Of a stretch of 64,000 nucleotides of DNA, positions 8,779 through 19,000 are shown in pieces. Numbering within the stretch: position 1 is the stretch's first letter; each line of letters starts with the position of its first letter. Position numbers and translations under genes: made by a program. The notes beneath the pieces are model-generated. The model was not told where the DNA came from, did not search any database, and was given only the letters and a program-made list of their open reading frames with translations. This DNA is from Microbispora hainanensis (GTDB taxonomy: Bacteria > Actinomycetota > Actinomycetes > Streptosporangiales > Streptosporangiaceae): positions 1 through 64,000 of the forward strand of contig NZ_VIRM01000024.1 in NCBI RefSeq assembly GCF_006874475.1, given 5' to 3'.

Positions 8779-10362
8779 ATGTCACCGACACTCATCGGCG
8801 AGGGGGAGCAGGCCTCCCTCGCACAGCACGGCATGTGGATAACGGAACGGATGGGCTGCGGGGGCCGGGTGTACCACATGCCGCTGGCCATCCGCCTCGA
8901 CGGCCCCCTCGACGTCGACCGGCTGCTGGCCGCGTGCCACGACGTCGTCCGCGCGCATCCCCAGCTGACCGCGGCCCTGGCGGAGCGGGACGGCGAGGTG
9001 CGCCTCGTGCCCGCCGCCGTGCCGCCGCCGATCGGCTTCGAGGACGCCTCCGGGTTCGAGGACGCGGGATATGAGGCCGGTGAGCTGGTCGACCGCGAGA
9101 CGTCGCTCGCCCTGGACCTGGGCACCGGGCCGGCCGCCCGGTTCACGGTGTTCCGGCTCGCGCCGGAGCGGCACCTGCTCGTCTTCGTCGCCCACCACGC
9201 CGTCTTCGACGGCATGTCGAAGGACATCCTGGTGCGCGACCTGGCCGCCGCGTACGCCGGGCGGCCGGTGTCCGCCCTCCCCCTGACGCACGGCGAGATC
9301 GCCGAGCGGGAGAACGCCCGGGTGGCCGAGCTGCTCGGCGAGGCCGCCGAGTTCTGGCGCGGCCGCTGGAACGACCGGCAGGACCTGCGGCTGCCGGGGC
9401 TGTCCGGGGTCTCGGTCCGCGCCGCGGCCGGCGAGGCCGTCGACTTCGCGCTGCCTTCCGATCTCGCCGTCGCCGCCGACAAGCTGGGCGTCACCCGGTT
9501 CGAGCTGGTGCTCGCCGCCGTGCACACCCTGCTCACGGCGTACGGCAACGAGGACGCGGCCGTGGCCGTCGACCTGTCCACCAGGACCGAGGAGACGCGG
9601 GGACACATCGGCCTGTTCGTGAACGAGCTGCCGGTGCCCGCCCCCACGCCCTCCGGGAGGTTCGCCGACTTCGCCCGCACCGTACGCGACGAGCTGCGGG
9701 CCACCTACCGGTTCCGGCAGGTGCCGCTCGCGCGTGCCGTCGGCGGCGTGAGCCCGCGCACCGCGCTGACGCCGGTGTCGGTCAGCTACCGCAGGCGTGA
9801 CGCCTCGACGCCGGAGTTCCCCGGCGTCGAGGCGTCGGTGGACTGGATGGCGTTCAACCAGGCGGTGCGCGGCACGCTGCACCTGCAGGTGGTGGACGCG
9901 CCGGACGGCGTCGCGGCCCGGCTGCAGTTCAACCCGCTCATGTTGAGCCGCTCCGGCTGCGAGAGCGTCGCCGGGCACCTGCTCGCGCTGCTGCGCGCGG
10001 TGGCCGCCGCCCCGGACGCCGACGTGGCCGACCTGCCGCTGCCGTCCCCGGTGGTCGCCAGTGCGGTCGAGTCGTCCTCCGGCCGGGCCGGGGAGCCGTC
10101 CGCCTCGGCGCGGGGCGGTGCGGCGGACGCCGTGCCGTACGTCGCGGAGGTGGGCGAGATCTGGCGCGAGGTGCTCGGCATGCCGGAGATCGGCCCGGAC
10201 GAAGACCTGTTCGACCTCGGCGGGCACTCGCTGTCGATAACCCAGATCATCGCGAAGGTGCGCGAGCGCATGGACGTGGAGCTGTCCTTCGACGTGTTCT
10301 TCGACGACCCGACGATCAACGGGATCGCGGCGGAGGTCGCCCGGCTGCGGGAGGAGGCGTGA
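8779..10362 (+). CDS. NRPS condensation-carrier didomain protein (C-PCP)
   Basis: A 527-residue protein. The condensation domain spans about residues 10-420 with active site HHAVFDG (from residue 139), followed by a carrier domain whose Ser484 (LGGHSLS) takes phosphopantetheine. There is no adenylation domain, so the carrier must be charged in trans, perhaps by the ligase at 7191 or another A domain. The N-terminus begins directly with the C-domain core. The start lies one base after the preceding TGA, and the TGA of this gene overlaps the ATG of the next by one base. Dissociated C-PCP units of this kind are known from pyrrolamide (congocidine-type) assembly lines; that similarity is architectural only. 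Confidence 0.88.
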   Translation: MSPTLIGEGEQASLAQHGMWITERMGCGGRVYHMPLAIRLDGPLDVDRLLAACHDVVRAHPQLTAALAERDGEVRLVPAAVPPPIGFEDASGFEDAGYEAGELVDRETSLALDLGTGPAARFTVFRLAPERHLLVFVAHHAVFDGMSKDILVRDLAAAYAGRPVSALPLTHGEIAERENARVAELLGEAAEFWRGRWNDRQDLRLPGLSGVSVRAAAGEAVDFALPSDLAVAADKLGVTRFELVLAAVHTLLTAYGNEDAAVAVDLSTRTEETRGHIGLFVNELPVPAPTPSGRFADFARTVRDELRATYRFRQVPLARAVGGVSPRTALTPVSVSYRRRDASTPEFPGVEASVDWMAFNQAVRGTLHLQVVDAPDGVAARLQFNPLMLSRSGCESVAGHLLALLRAVAAAPDADVADLPLPSPVVASAVESSSGRAGEPSASARGGAADAVPYVAEVGEIWREVLGMPEIGPDEDLFDLGGHSLSITQIIAKVRERMDVELSFDVFFDDPTINGIAAEVARLREEA

Positions 10363-10592
10363 TGCGGGAGCGCGTGGCCGAACTGGTGGCGAAGGCGAGC
10401 GGCGGCGACCTGGCCGTCGCCGACATCCTGGCGGCGGAGTGCAGCCTGCCCGCGCTCGGCCTCACCTCGATCGCCTACCTCCGGCTGATCGACCTGCTGG
10501 AGACCGAGTTCGACTGTGACGTCGACCTGGACGGCGGCCACCTCGACACGCTCGACGGCCTGGTCGAGCACATCGCGGGGCAGCGGAAGTGA
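10362..10592 (+). CDS. Free-standing acyl/peptidyl carrier protein
   Basis: A 76-residue PP-binding protein. The attachment serine is Ser36 in LGLTSIAYLRL, followed by helix II/III (LLETEFDCDVDL). The acidic composition fits an acyl carrier. ATG at 10362 is preferred over the GTG at 10359 because GGAGG lies 6 nt upstream. It overlaps its neighbours on both sides (TGATG before, GTGA after). It is probably the carrier for the acid activated by the ligase at 7191, or for a unit made by the E1-type enzyme; the partner cannot be decided from sequence. Confidence 0.88.
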   Translation: MRERVAELVAKASGGDLAVADILAAECSLPALGLTSIAYLRLIDLLETEFDCDVDLDGGHLDTLDGLVEHIAGQRK

Positions 10593-12454
10593 CCGCGGGC
10601 CCGCCGGCGCAGGTCACCGGTCTCACGCCACTGCCGCCGCGCACCGTGGAGTTCCGCGGCGCGCGGGGCGGGCAGGCCGCGCTGACCTGGGGCCAGCAGG
10701 GGATCTGGCGCTCCACGCAGTGGCTGGACGACGGCGACCCCTACTTCAACCTGGCCTGGACCCTGCCGGTGACCGGCGCGGCCGGTCTGGACGCCGTGCT
10801 GCGCGCCGTCGGCCGTCTCGTCGAGCGGCACGAGACGCTGCGCACGGCGTTCGTCCGCGTCCGGGACGACGCCGGGAACGACGCCGGGGAAGACCGCGAG
10901 GACACGATCCAGAGGGTGAGCCGCGAGGGCCGGCTCACCGTGGGCGTGTACGAGGCGGCGGCCAAGCCGATGAGCGCGGCCAAGGAGCTGGCCGCCGAGC
11001 TGGCCGCGACCGGGTTCGACTACGCGGCCGAGCTGCCGATCCGGTGCGCGGTCGTCTGCCGGCGGGGCCGGCCGCGTGCGCTGGCGCTCGCGTTGTCCCA
11101 TCTCGCGCTCGACGGCTGGTCGCTGAACATGGTGGCCGCGGAGTGGCCGCGGCTCGTGGCCGGGGAGGACCTGCCCGGCCCGAGCCGGCAGCCGCTCGAC
11201 CAGGCGGCCTTCGAACGGTCGGACCCGCCGCCCGGCGGCCAGGCGCTGCGGCGCTGGCGGACCGGTCTGGCGTCCGCCCCGCGTTCGATGTTCGACTTCC
11301 CGGTGCGGGAGCCCGAGGAGCCGCGCTTCGTCCGGCACGGGATGGACTCCCCGGCGGCGGCCGTCGCCGCCGAGGCGCTCGCCGCCCGGCACGACGTGAC
11401 GACCTCCAGCGTGCTCACGGTCGCGAGCGCCGCGCTGCTGGCCGCCGTCACCGGGCACCGTACGGCGGCGCTGCAGCTCATCGTGTCGAACCGGCACCAC
11501 CCGGGCATGGAGGCGATGGCCGGGCCCGCCGCCCAGGACGGGCTGTGCGTCATCGAGCTGGGCGCCGGCACGTTCGCCGACGCGCTGCGGCACGGGCACC
11601 GCAGGACCATGGCGACCTACCGGAACGGGCACTACGACCCCGCGCTCGTGCACGCCGCGTGGGACGCGGAGGCGTGGAGCCGCGGCGCCGACATCGACCT
11701 GGACGCGTTCTTCAACGACGTCAGGCAGGGGGGCCGCTGGCAGGGCCTGCCGCCGGTCGATCCCGGGGACGCCGGGGCGCTCGCCGCGCTGCGGGAGCGG
11801 ACCCGCACGTTCTTCGTCGGCGCCTACTCGAAGGTCAAGGCGAGGATCTTCTTCGCCACCGGCCTGTCCCCGTCCACCTGCGAGTTCTACGTGCTGGTGG
11901 ACACGGCCTTCCTGCCCGGCGACGTCGCCCCGCGGATGCTCACCGGCCTGGAGGAGCTGCTGGTCCGGGCGGTCTCCGAGGACGTGCCGCTGGACCAGGT
12001 CGCGAAGGTCGCGGGCCTGGACCCGGTGGCGCGCCCCTCCGGATGGACGGTGATCGGCCACGACTGGGTGGACGTGCCGGCGACCGAGGCGCTGCTGCGC
12101 CGCGCCTGCGGGACCGACCTGGCCGTGGTCGTGGTCGAGCACAAGGCGCAGGACGCCGGAGATGCGACCAGAGACAGCACCGGAGATGGGGCCGGCGACA
12201 AGGGCGGCGACAGGGACGCGCCCCGGCTGACGGGGTATCTCGTGGCCCGTCCCGGGCTGGACACGCCCGAGGCCGTCCACGCCGCCGTGATGCGCGCCGC
12301 GGCCGGCCGGACCGACGTGCTCGCCCCCCACCACTACGTCCTGTGCGCCGAGCCGCCGGCCGGCCCCGCGGGCTGGCCCGCCTGTCCCCGCCTGATCGAG
12401 GGCGGCGGCCGGGGCCCCGACATCAGCAATGACCGTCTTGGGAAGGTGACATGA
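10589..12454 (+). CDS. Free-standing condensation-domain protein with a C-terminal A-subdomain-like tail
   Basis: A 621-residue protein. An N-terminal condensation-type fold (about residues 25-470) carries SHLALDG at 170-176 in place of HHxxxDG: the first His is Ser, but the second, catalytic His171 and the DG are kept. Residues about 490-621 resemble the small C-terminal subdomain of an adenylation domain (LTGYLVARPGLDTPEAVH, HHYVLCAEPP) but lack the A10 lysine, and they are interrupted by a Gly/Asp linker. The GTG start overlaps the carrier-protein stop. It may join the acyl-carrier to the first amino acid; the tail looks like a relic or a docking surface. The C-domain call is firm, the tail less so. 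Confidence 0.8.
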   Translation: MTAGPPAQVTGLTPLPPRTVEFRGARGGQAALTWGQQGIWRSTQWLDDGDPYFNLAWTLPVTGAAGLDAVLRAVGRLVERHETLRTAFVRVRDDAGNDAGEDREDTIQRVSREGRLTVGVYEAAAKPMSAAKELAAELAATGFDYAAELPIRCAVVCRRGRPRALALALSHLALDGWSLNMVAAEWPRLVAGEDLPGPSRQPLDQAAFERSDPPPGGQALRRWRTGLASAPRSMFDFPVREPEEPRFVRHGMDSPAAAVAAEALAARHDVTTSSVLTVASAALLAAVTGHRTAALQLIVSNRHHPGMEAMAGPAAQDGLCVIELGAGTFADALRHGHRRTMATYRNGHYDPALVHAAWDAEAWSRGADIDLDAFFNDVRQGGRWQGLPPVDPGDAGALAALRERTRTFFVGAYSKVKARIFFATGLSPSTCEFYVLVDTAFLPGDVAPRMLTGLEELLVRAVSEDVPLDQVAKVAGLDPVARPSGWTVIGHDWVDVPATEALLRRACGTDLAVVVVEHKAQDAGDATRDSTGDGAGDKGGDRDAPRLTGYLVARPGLDTPEAVHAAVMRAAAGRTDVLAPHHYVLCAEPPAGPAGWPACPRLIEGGGRGPDISNDRLGKVT

Positions 12455-12705
12455 CCGACTCCCCGATGCTCGTGGTCGTCAACGACGAGGAGCAGTACTC
12501 CGTATGGTGGAGCGACCGCGAACCGCCCGCCGGGTGGCGGGCCACCGGTTTCGCGGGCACCCGGCAGGAATGCCTCGACCACATCGAGACCGTGTGGACC
12601 GACATGCGGCCGCGGAGCGTACGCGACCCGGAGACGCGGAGCGTACGCGACCCGGACACGCTGACCGTGCGCGACCCGGCGACGTCGAGCTCCCGGGACA
12701 GATGA
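12451..12705 (+). CDS. MbtH-like NRPS accessory protein
   Basis: An 84-residue MbtH-family protein. It has the family signature NDEEQYSVWW, then PAGWRATG, CLDHIETVWTDMRPRS, including the conserved tryptophans. MbtH proteins bind and activate A domains, here probably those of the A-PCP and C-A-PCP proteins. Normal members end near residue 65-70; this one carries an extra tail of three 8-residue repeats. Start and stop overlap both neighbours (ATGA). Confidence 0.95.
   Translation: MTDSPMLVVVNDEEQYSVWWSDREPPAGWRATGFAGTRQECLDHIETVWTDMRPRSVRDPETRSVRDPDTLTVRDPATSSSRDR
12616..12687 (+). repeat. Three tandem 24-bp repeats in the MbtH tail
   Basis: Three copies of a 24-bp unit encode SVRDPETR, SVRDPDTL and TVRDPATS just after the MbtH core. 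This looks like a recent expansion of the C-terminus rather than part of the fold. Confidence 0.85.
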
Positions 12706-14117
12706 CCAGCGCGGAGCGCCGCGCCGCGCTGATCGAGAAGCTGGCCGGGCTGCCCCCCGAGCGGCGGGCGGCGCTGCTGCGCTCCCTCGGGGGCGCCCAG
12801 CGGGACCCCGGCGGACAGGAGTGGCCGCTGTCGCCGGGACAGGAGCGCCTGTGGTTCCTCAGCCGCTTCGACCCCGGCGACACCAGTTACAACACGCCCT
12901 GGTGCATGCGGCTGCGCGGGCCGCTCGACGTGGCCGCGCTGACCGCGGCGTTCACCCGGATCGTGGCGCGGCACGAGGTGCTGCGCACCCGCTTCCGGCT
13001 GCGCGGGGACGCACCCGTGCAGGTCGTGCTGCCGCCGGGGCCGGTGCCGGTGGAGCGGCTCGCGGTGTCCGGCGAGACGGACCTCGACCGGGTGCTGAAG
13101 GAGTTCGTCGAGCGCCCGTTCGACCTGGAGAACGCGCCTCCCCTGCGGGTCGGCCTGGCCGAGGCGGGCGAGGACGACGCGGTCGTGTGCATCGTCCTGC
13201 ACCACATCGTGATGGACGGCTGGTCGCTCGACGTGCTCCTGCGCGAGCTCACGGAGTGCTACGCCGCCGGACGCGAGGGACGTGAGCCCGAGCTGCCGGA
13301 CCTGCCCACGCAGTATCCCCGCTTCGCGGTGCAGGAGAGGCGGCGCGACCACACGGAGGGCCTGGCGCACTGGACGAGCCGCCTGGCCGGCGCCCCCGCG
13401 CTGGACCTTCCGGCCGACCGTCCCCGCCCCGCCCGCTGGTCGGGGCGCGGCGGACGCGAGGAGCTGCTCCTGCCGCCGGACGAGATCACGCCGCTGGAGA
13501 AGGTGGCCAGGAAGCGGCGCTGCACGTCCTTCATGGCCCTGGTCGCCGCCTACCAGGCCACCCTCGCCCTGGCGTCGGGGCAGACCGACTTCTGCGTCGG
13601 CGTGCCGGTGGCCGGCCGGTCGCGCAGCGAGCTGACGCCGCTGATCGGCTACTTCGGCAACACGATGGTGCTGCGTGCCGACCTGTCCGGCGACCCGTCG
13701 TTCCACGAGCTGCTCGACCGGGTGCGGGAGGCGACCCTGGCCGGGATGCGGCACGCGGAGGTGCCGTTCGAGCACGTGCTGGCCGCGCTGCGCGTCCCCC
13801 GCGACATCAGCAGGCCGCCGCTGTGCCAGGCCATGTTCAACCTGCACAACCTGCCCAAGGACGATCTGCTGGGGACCCGCATGGCCGACCTCGACCGGGA
13901 GGTCTACGTGGTCCCGCCCAGCCACACCAAGTCGGAGGTCTCGATGGACCTGTGGCGGGGCCCGGAAGGGCTGGGCGGCGTCTTCGACTACAGCAGCGAT
14001 CTGTTCACGCCCGCGGCCGCGCGCCGCCTCCTCGGCGGCTTCGCCGAGGTCGTACGGCGTGCCGGGGCCGACCCTGACCTCCCGCTGTCCGCGCTGGGCG
14101 GCCCGTTCCCGAAGTGA
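12702..14117 (+). CDS. Free-standing NRPS condensation protein
   Basis: A 471-residue protein with a single condensation domain. A helical N-terminal segment (TSAERRAALIEKLAGLPPERR) is followed by the LSPGQERLWFL motif and the active site HHIVMDG at 167-173. The sequence ends without a carrier or A domain. ATG at 12702 overlaps the mbtH stop; an upstream in-frame extension exists but would overlap mbtH and encodes low-complexity residues. It lies directly before the A-PCP gene, so it probably supplies the missing C domain of that module. Confidence 0.9.
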   Translation: MTSAERRAALIEKLAGLPPERRAALLRSLGGAQRDPGGQEWPLSPGQERLWFLSRFDPGDTSYNTPWCMRLRGPLDVAALTAAFTRIVARHEVLRTRFRLRGDAPVQVVLPPGPVPVERLAVSGETDLDRVLKEFVERPFDLENAPPLRVGLAEAGEDDAVVCIVLHHIVMDGWSLDVLLRELTECYAAGREGREPELPDLPTQYPRFAVQERRRDHTEGLAHWTSRLAGAPALDLPADRPRPARWSGRGGREELLLPPDEITPLEKVARKRRCTSFMALVAAYQATLALASGQTDFCVGVPVAGRSRSELTPLIGYFGNTMVLRADLSGDPSFHELLDRVREATLAGMRHAEVPFEHVLAALRVPRDISRPPLCQAMFNLHNLPKDDLLGTRMADLDREVYVVPPSHTKSEVSMDLWRGPEGLGGVFDYSSDLFTPAAARRLLGGFAEVVRRAGADPDLPLSALGGPFPK

Positions 14118-14129
14118 AAGGTGTGGAAA

Positions 14130-16055
14130 GTGAGTGACGCGGTGAGCGGCGTGACCTTCCCTGATACGGCGCTCGCGCTGATCCGCCGGTGGCGTGACGC
14201 GAGCCCCGACGCGGTCGCGGTGAGCGGCGCCGACGGCGTGCTGACCTATCGGGAGCTGCACGACAGGGTCGACCGGCTGGCCGCGCTGCTGCGCGCCCGC
14301 GGCGTCGGCCCCGAGGTTCCGGTGGGCCTGTGCCTGGAGCGCTGCCCCGGCATGGTCGTCGCCCTGCTCGCCGTGTGGCGGGCCGGCGGCGCCTACGTGC
14401 CGCTCGACCCGGGCTTCCCCGAGGACCGGCTCCGGTTCATGCGGGAGGACGCGGGCATCCGGCTCGTGCTGGCCGGCCGGGGCGTCGAGTCGCGGCTGCT
14501 CGACGGCGTCCCCGACGTCGTCGAGCTCTCGCAGGACGGCGTTCCCGTCGCGGGCGGCGCGTCCGGCGGCGGTCAGGTGCCGGCCGACGGCCCGGTCGGT
14601 GACGCGATGGGCGACCTGGCCTACCTCATGTACACCTCCGGTTCCACCGGCAGGCCCAAGGGGGTCGCCGTCCCGCACGGCGCGGTGGTCAACCTGCTGG
14701 AGTCCTTCGCCTCCCTGCTGGAGCTCACCCCGCGGGACGCCTGGCTGGCGGTCACCACGCTGTCGTTCGACATCTCGGTGCTGGAGCTCCTGCTGCCGCT
14801 GACCTGCGGCGCACGGGTCGTGGTCGCGTCCGGGCACGAGACGGCGGACGGCCGCGCCCTGCGGGCGCGTGCCGTGACCGAGGCCGTCACGATCATGCAG
14901 GCGACCCCGGCGAGCTGGCGCATCCTGCTCGAATCCGGCGGAGTCCCCGAGAACATCGCGACCCGGCTGTGCGGGGGAGAGGCGCTGCCCCGCGACCTCG
15001 CCGACGCCCTCCTCGACGGCGGCGCCCGGCTCTGGAACGTGTACGGCCCGACCGAGACGACGGTCTGGTCGACGGCCGGGCGCGTCAGCCCGTCGCCCGC
15101 CCCCGTCGACCTGGGCGGGCCCATCGGCAACACGACCGTGCACATCCTCGGCCCCGACGGCCGTCCCGTGCCGCCCGGCGAGGCCGGCGAGCTGCACATC
15201 GGCGGCGCCGGCCTGGCCAGGGGATACCGCGGCATGCCGGGCCAGACGGCCGCCAGGTTCCTGCCCGACCCGTTCTCCGGCGTGCCGGGGGCCCGCCTGT
15301 ACGCCACGGGCGACCTCGCCAGGATCGAGAACGGCAGGCTCTGCTACCTCGGCCGGGCCGACCAGCAGGTGAAGGTGCGCGGGTTCCGGATCGAGCTCGG
15401 CGAGATCGAGAGCGTGCTGCGGGCCGCGCCCGAGGTGGCCGACGCCGCCGTCGGCGTCTGCGACGGCCCCGACGGACTGCCGCGCCTGGTCGCCTACGTC
15501 GTGCGCGCGGCCGGAGAGGCCGGAGAGCCGGGGGAGCCCGGGGATGCAGGCCTGTGGCCGTCGCTGCGTGACCGGCTGCGCCGCGACGTGCCCGAATACA
15601 TGGTGCCCGCGCACCTCGTGGTGCTGGACGCCCTGCCGCTCACTCCCAACGGCAAGCTCGACCGCAAATCCCTGCCCGTGCCCGAGTGGACCCGGGCGCG
15701 GAGCCGGCCCTACCGGCAACCGTCCACCGCTCTGGAGGAGGACCTCGCGGCGATGTGGGGGGAGGTGCTCGGCATCGCCGAGCCGGTCGGCGTCGACGAC
15801 GACTTCTTCGAGCTGGGCGGGCACTCGCTGACGGCCACCCAGATCATCGCCAGGATCCAGGCGCGCTTCGCGACCAACGTGCCGATCGTGGTGTTGTTCG
15901 AGAACCCCACGGTGGCCGAGCTGGCGTCGGCGATGGACCGGCTCGACGACGACGACCTGGACCTCGCCGACATCGCCGCGCTTCGCGACGAGCTCGACGG
16001 CCTCAGCGCCGAGGACCTGGCGGCCGTGCTCGACGAGATGGCGTCGGACAAATGA
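14130..16055 (+). CDS. NRPS adenylation-carrier protein (A-PCP), predicted Gly
   Basis: A 641-residue protein. The A domain covers about residues 15-530 (YTSGSTGRPKG, NVYGPTETTVW, catalytic Lys in PNGKLDR) and the carrier domain has Ser566 (LGGHSLT). My alignment of the pocket gives D-I-L-Q-L-G-V-V-W-K, which matches the glycine code D-I-L-Q-L-G-L-I-W-K except at two conservative positions. GTG at 14130 is preferred because AAAGG lies 8 nt upstream; GTG at 14121 is also in frame. It is flanked by a free C protein upstream and overlaps the next gene (ATGA). An acidic tail follows the carrier. Confidence 0.88.
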   Translation: MSDAVSGVTFPDTALALIRRWRDASPDAVAVSGADGVLTYRELHDRVDRLAALLRARGVGPEVPVGLCLERCPGMVVALLAVWRAGGAYVPLDPGFPEDRLRFMREDAGIRLVLAGRGVESRLLDGVPDVVELSQDGVPVAGGASGGGQVPADGPVGDAMGDLAYLMYTSGSTGRPKGVAVPHGAVVNLLESFASLLELTPRDAWLAVTTLSFDISVLELLLPLTCGARVVVASGHETADGRALRARAVTEAVTIMQATPASWRILLESGGVPENIATRLCGGEALPRDLADALLDGGARLWNVYGPTETTVWSTAGRVSPSPAPVDLGGPIGNTTVHILGPDGRPVPPGEAGELHIGGAGLARGYRGMPGQTAARFLPDPFSGVPGARLYATGDLARIENGRLCYLGRADQQVKVRGFRIELGEIESVLRAAPEVADAAVGVCDGPDGLPRLVAYVVRAAGEAGEPGEPGDAGLWPSLRDRLRRDVPEYMVPAHLVVLDALPLTPNGKLDRKSLPVPEWTRARSRPYRQPSTALEEDLAAMWGEVLGIAEPVGVDDDFFELGGHSLTATQIIARIQARFATNVPIVVLFENPTVAELASAMDRLDDDDLDLADIAALRDELDGLSAEDLAAVLDEMASDK

Positions 16056-19000
16056 GGGCGCCCCTGTCCCCGGGCCAGGAACGGCTCTGGCTGCTGCAGA
16101 GGCTCGACCCCGCCGACGCCTCCTACACGATGTACACCGTCCGCCGGCTGCGCGGACCTCTCGACGAGGCCGCCCTCGAAGGGGCGCTCGCCGACGTCGT
16201 GGCCCGCCACGAGGGCCTGCGCACCCGGTTCGAGGAGGAGGAAGGCGTTCCCTGGGCGGTCGCCGAGCCGCCGGGGTCGGCGGGGTCCGTCCCGCCGGTC
16301 GAACGGCTTCGGTCCGACGGCGAGGAGCACGCCCGGCGGCTCGTCGCCGAGCGGGTGAACGCGCCGTTCGACCTCGCCGAGGGCGTGCCGCTGCGCGTCG
16401 CGCTCATCACGATCGGCGCGCTCGACCACGTGCTGTGCGTCACGATGCACCACATCATCGGTGACGGCTGGTCGCTGGGGATCCTCTTCGACGACCTGGC
16501 GGAGTGCTACACCGCGCGCCTGCACGGGCGTGCGCCGAGCCTGGCGCCGCTGCCCGTCCAGCCGTCCGACTACGCCCGCTGGCAGCGCCGCCGCGCCGAG
16601 CGCGCGGTGCCCTACTGGCAGGAGCGGCTGGCCGATCCGCCGCCGCCCGACCTGCCCTGCGGCATGGGCAACGGGGGCGAGGGCCAGGGGGACTTCCAGG
16701 TCGTCCGGCTGGGCCGGGAGATCGCGGGCGAGCTGGACCGGCTCGCCCGCGAGAACAGGACCACGCTGTTCACCGTGCTCATGGCGGCCTACCAGGTGCT
16801 GCTCCACCGCCACACCGGCCACACCGACGTCCTCGTCGGCACGGCCGTGGCCGGGCGCGACCGGGTCGAGCTGGAGCCGATGATCGGTTATCTCTCGCAG
16901 ACCGTCGTGCTGCGCGGCGACCTCGGCGGCGATCCGTCGTTCGCCGAGCTGCTGGGGCGCACCCGGCAGGAGGCGCTGACGGCCCTGAGCCGGCCCTCGG
17001 TGCCGTTCGAGCGGATCGGGCATCCCGCCGAGGCGCTGATGCCGACCATGTTCATCCTGCACACCCAGGACCTGGGACTCAGCCGGGCGTTCGGCGACCT
17101 GTCCGTCGGCTACTTCCCGGACGGATATCGGCAGGTCAAGCTCGGCCTGTACGCCGAGGCGTGGTTCGAGGACGGCGAGATCGTCGTGTCGTTCGGCCAC
17201 GACGGGTCCAGCGGATCCCCGCACGAGGCGGAGGCCGTCCGCCGGCTCGCCGACCGTTTCCTGCTCCTGGTCGAATCGGCGGTGGCCGAGCCGCGTCGCC
17301 GGATCTCCGAGCTGCGCGTCTGGACCGGGGACGACGAGGCCGACATCCGCGCCATGGCCGGCGACGGCGCCGACGCCGCCGGGGCGTTGGTTCCCGAGAC
17401 GGTTCCCGAGATGATCGCGGAGGTCGTCCGGCGCACGCCGGACGCCGTCGCCGTGGTCTGCGGGGAGACCGAGGTCACCTACGGCGAGCTGGACCGGCGG
17501 GCGGCGCGGCTCGCCGCCGCGCTGCGGGCCCGGGGCGTGCGCCCCGGCGACGTGGTCGGCGTCTGCCTGCCTCGCTCGGTCGAGGCGATCACCGCGTTGC
17601 TCGCCGTCTGGCGGGCCGGCGCGGCCTACCTGCCGTTCGAGCCGGAGGAGCCGGAGGAGCGGCTGGCCTTCTCGCTCGCGGACGCCGGGGCGACACATGT
17701 AATCACGACCCGGGCGCTGCCCGCCGGGCTCACCGCCGTCGGCCCGTCGGCCGGCGAGGACGAGGCGGCCACCGGCGACCCGGGCGAACCGGAGGAGACG
17801 AGCCCGGGCGACCTGGCCTACGTGATCTCCACCTCAGGCTCCACCGGCAGGCCCAAGGGCGTCGCCGTCGAGCACCGCGCCATCGCGGCCCGGATCCGAT
17901 GGATGCGGGAGGAGTACGGCCTGGCGCCCGGAGACCGCGTCGTCCAGTTCGCGTCGCTGAGCTTCGACACCCACCTCGAAGAGGTCTTCCCCACCCTCGC
18001 CGCGGGCGCCGCCCTGGTGCTGCTGCCCGGCGGGGCGGCGACGCTGCCCGACCTGCTGGCCGCCCCGGGCGGCGAGCGGGTCACGATGCTCGACCTGCCC
18101 ACCGCCTACTGGCACCACCTGGTCGAGGAGATCGACCAGATCGCCTGGCCGCCCGCGCTCCGCCTGGTCGTCATCGGCGGCGAGCAGGCGTCCGGCGGCG
18201 CGGTGACGCGGTGGCACGACCGGTTCGGCGACCGCGTCCGCCTGGTGAACACCTACGGCCCGACCGAGGCGGCGGTCATCGCGACCGCGACCGACCTCGG
18301 CGCGACGCCGTACGGCAGGCCCCCGATCGGCCGGCCGGTCGGCGCGACGACCGTCCACCTGCTCGACGCCGCCGGGGCGCCGGTGCCGAAGGGGGTGATC
18401 GGCGAGCTGGTCATCGGCGGCGCCGGGGTGGCGCGCGGTTATCTGCGCCGCCCGGCGCTCACGGCCGCCGCCTTCGTCCCCGACCCGCTCGGGCCGCCGG
18501 GATCGCGGAGATACCGCACCGGCGACCGGGCGCGCTGGAACCAGGACGGCACGCTGGAGTTCCTCGGACGGCTCGACGGGCAGCTCAAGGTCCGCGGCTT
18601 CCGCATCGAGCCGGGCGAGGTCGAGGCGCGGCTGCTCGACCATCCGGGCGTCGGCCAGGCGTTCGTCACGGTCCACGCCGAGGAACTGGTGGCGTACGTC
18701 ACGGGGACCGCGACCGGGGAGGAGCTGGCCGGGCACCTCGCGCGGACCCTGCCCCGCCACCTCGTCCCGACCGCCTGGGTCGTCCTCGACGCGCTGCCGC
18801 TCACCAGCCGCGGCAAGGTGGACCGCGCGGCGCTGCCCGCGCCGGTGCGGGCCTCGTCGGCCGGGCACGTCGCGCCGAGCACGGACGCGGAGCTGCTGGT
18901 GGCCGAGATCTGGTCGGAGCTGCTCGGCGTGGACGCCATCGGCGTGAACGACGACTTCTTCACGCTGGGCGGGCACTCGCTGCTCGCGACGAGGATCGCG

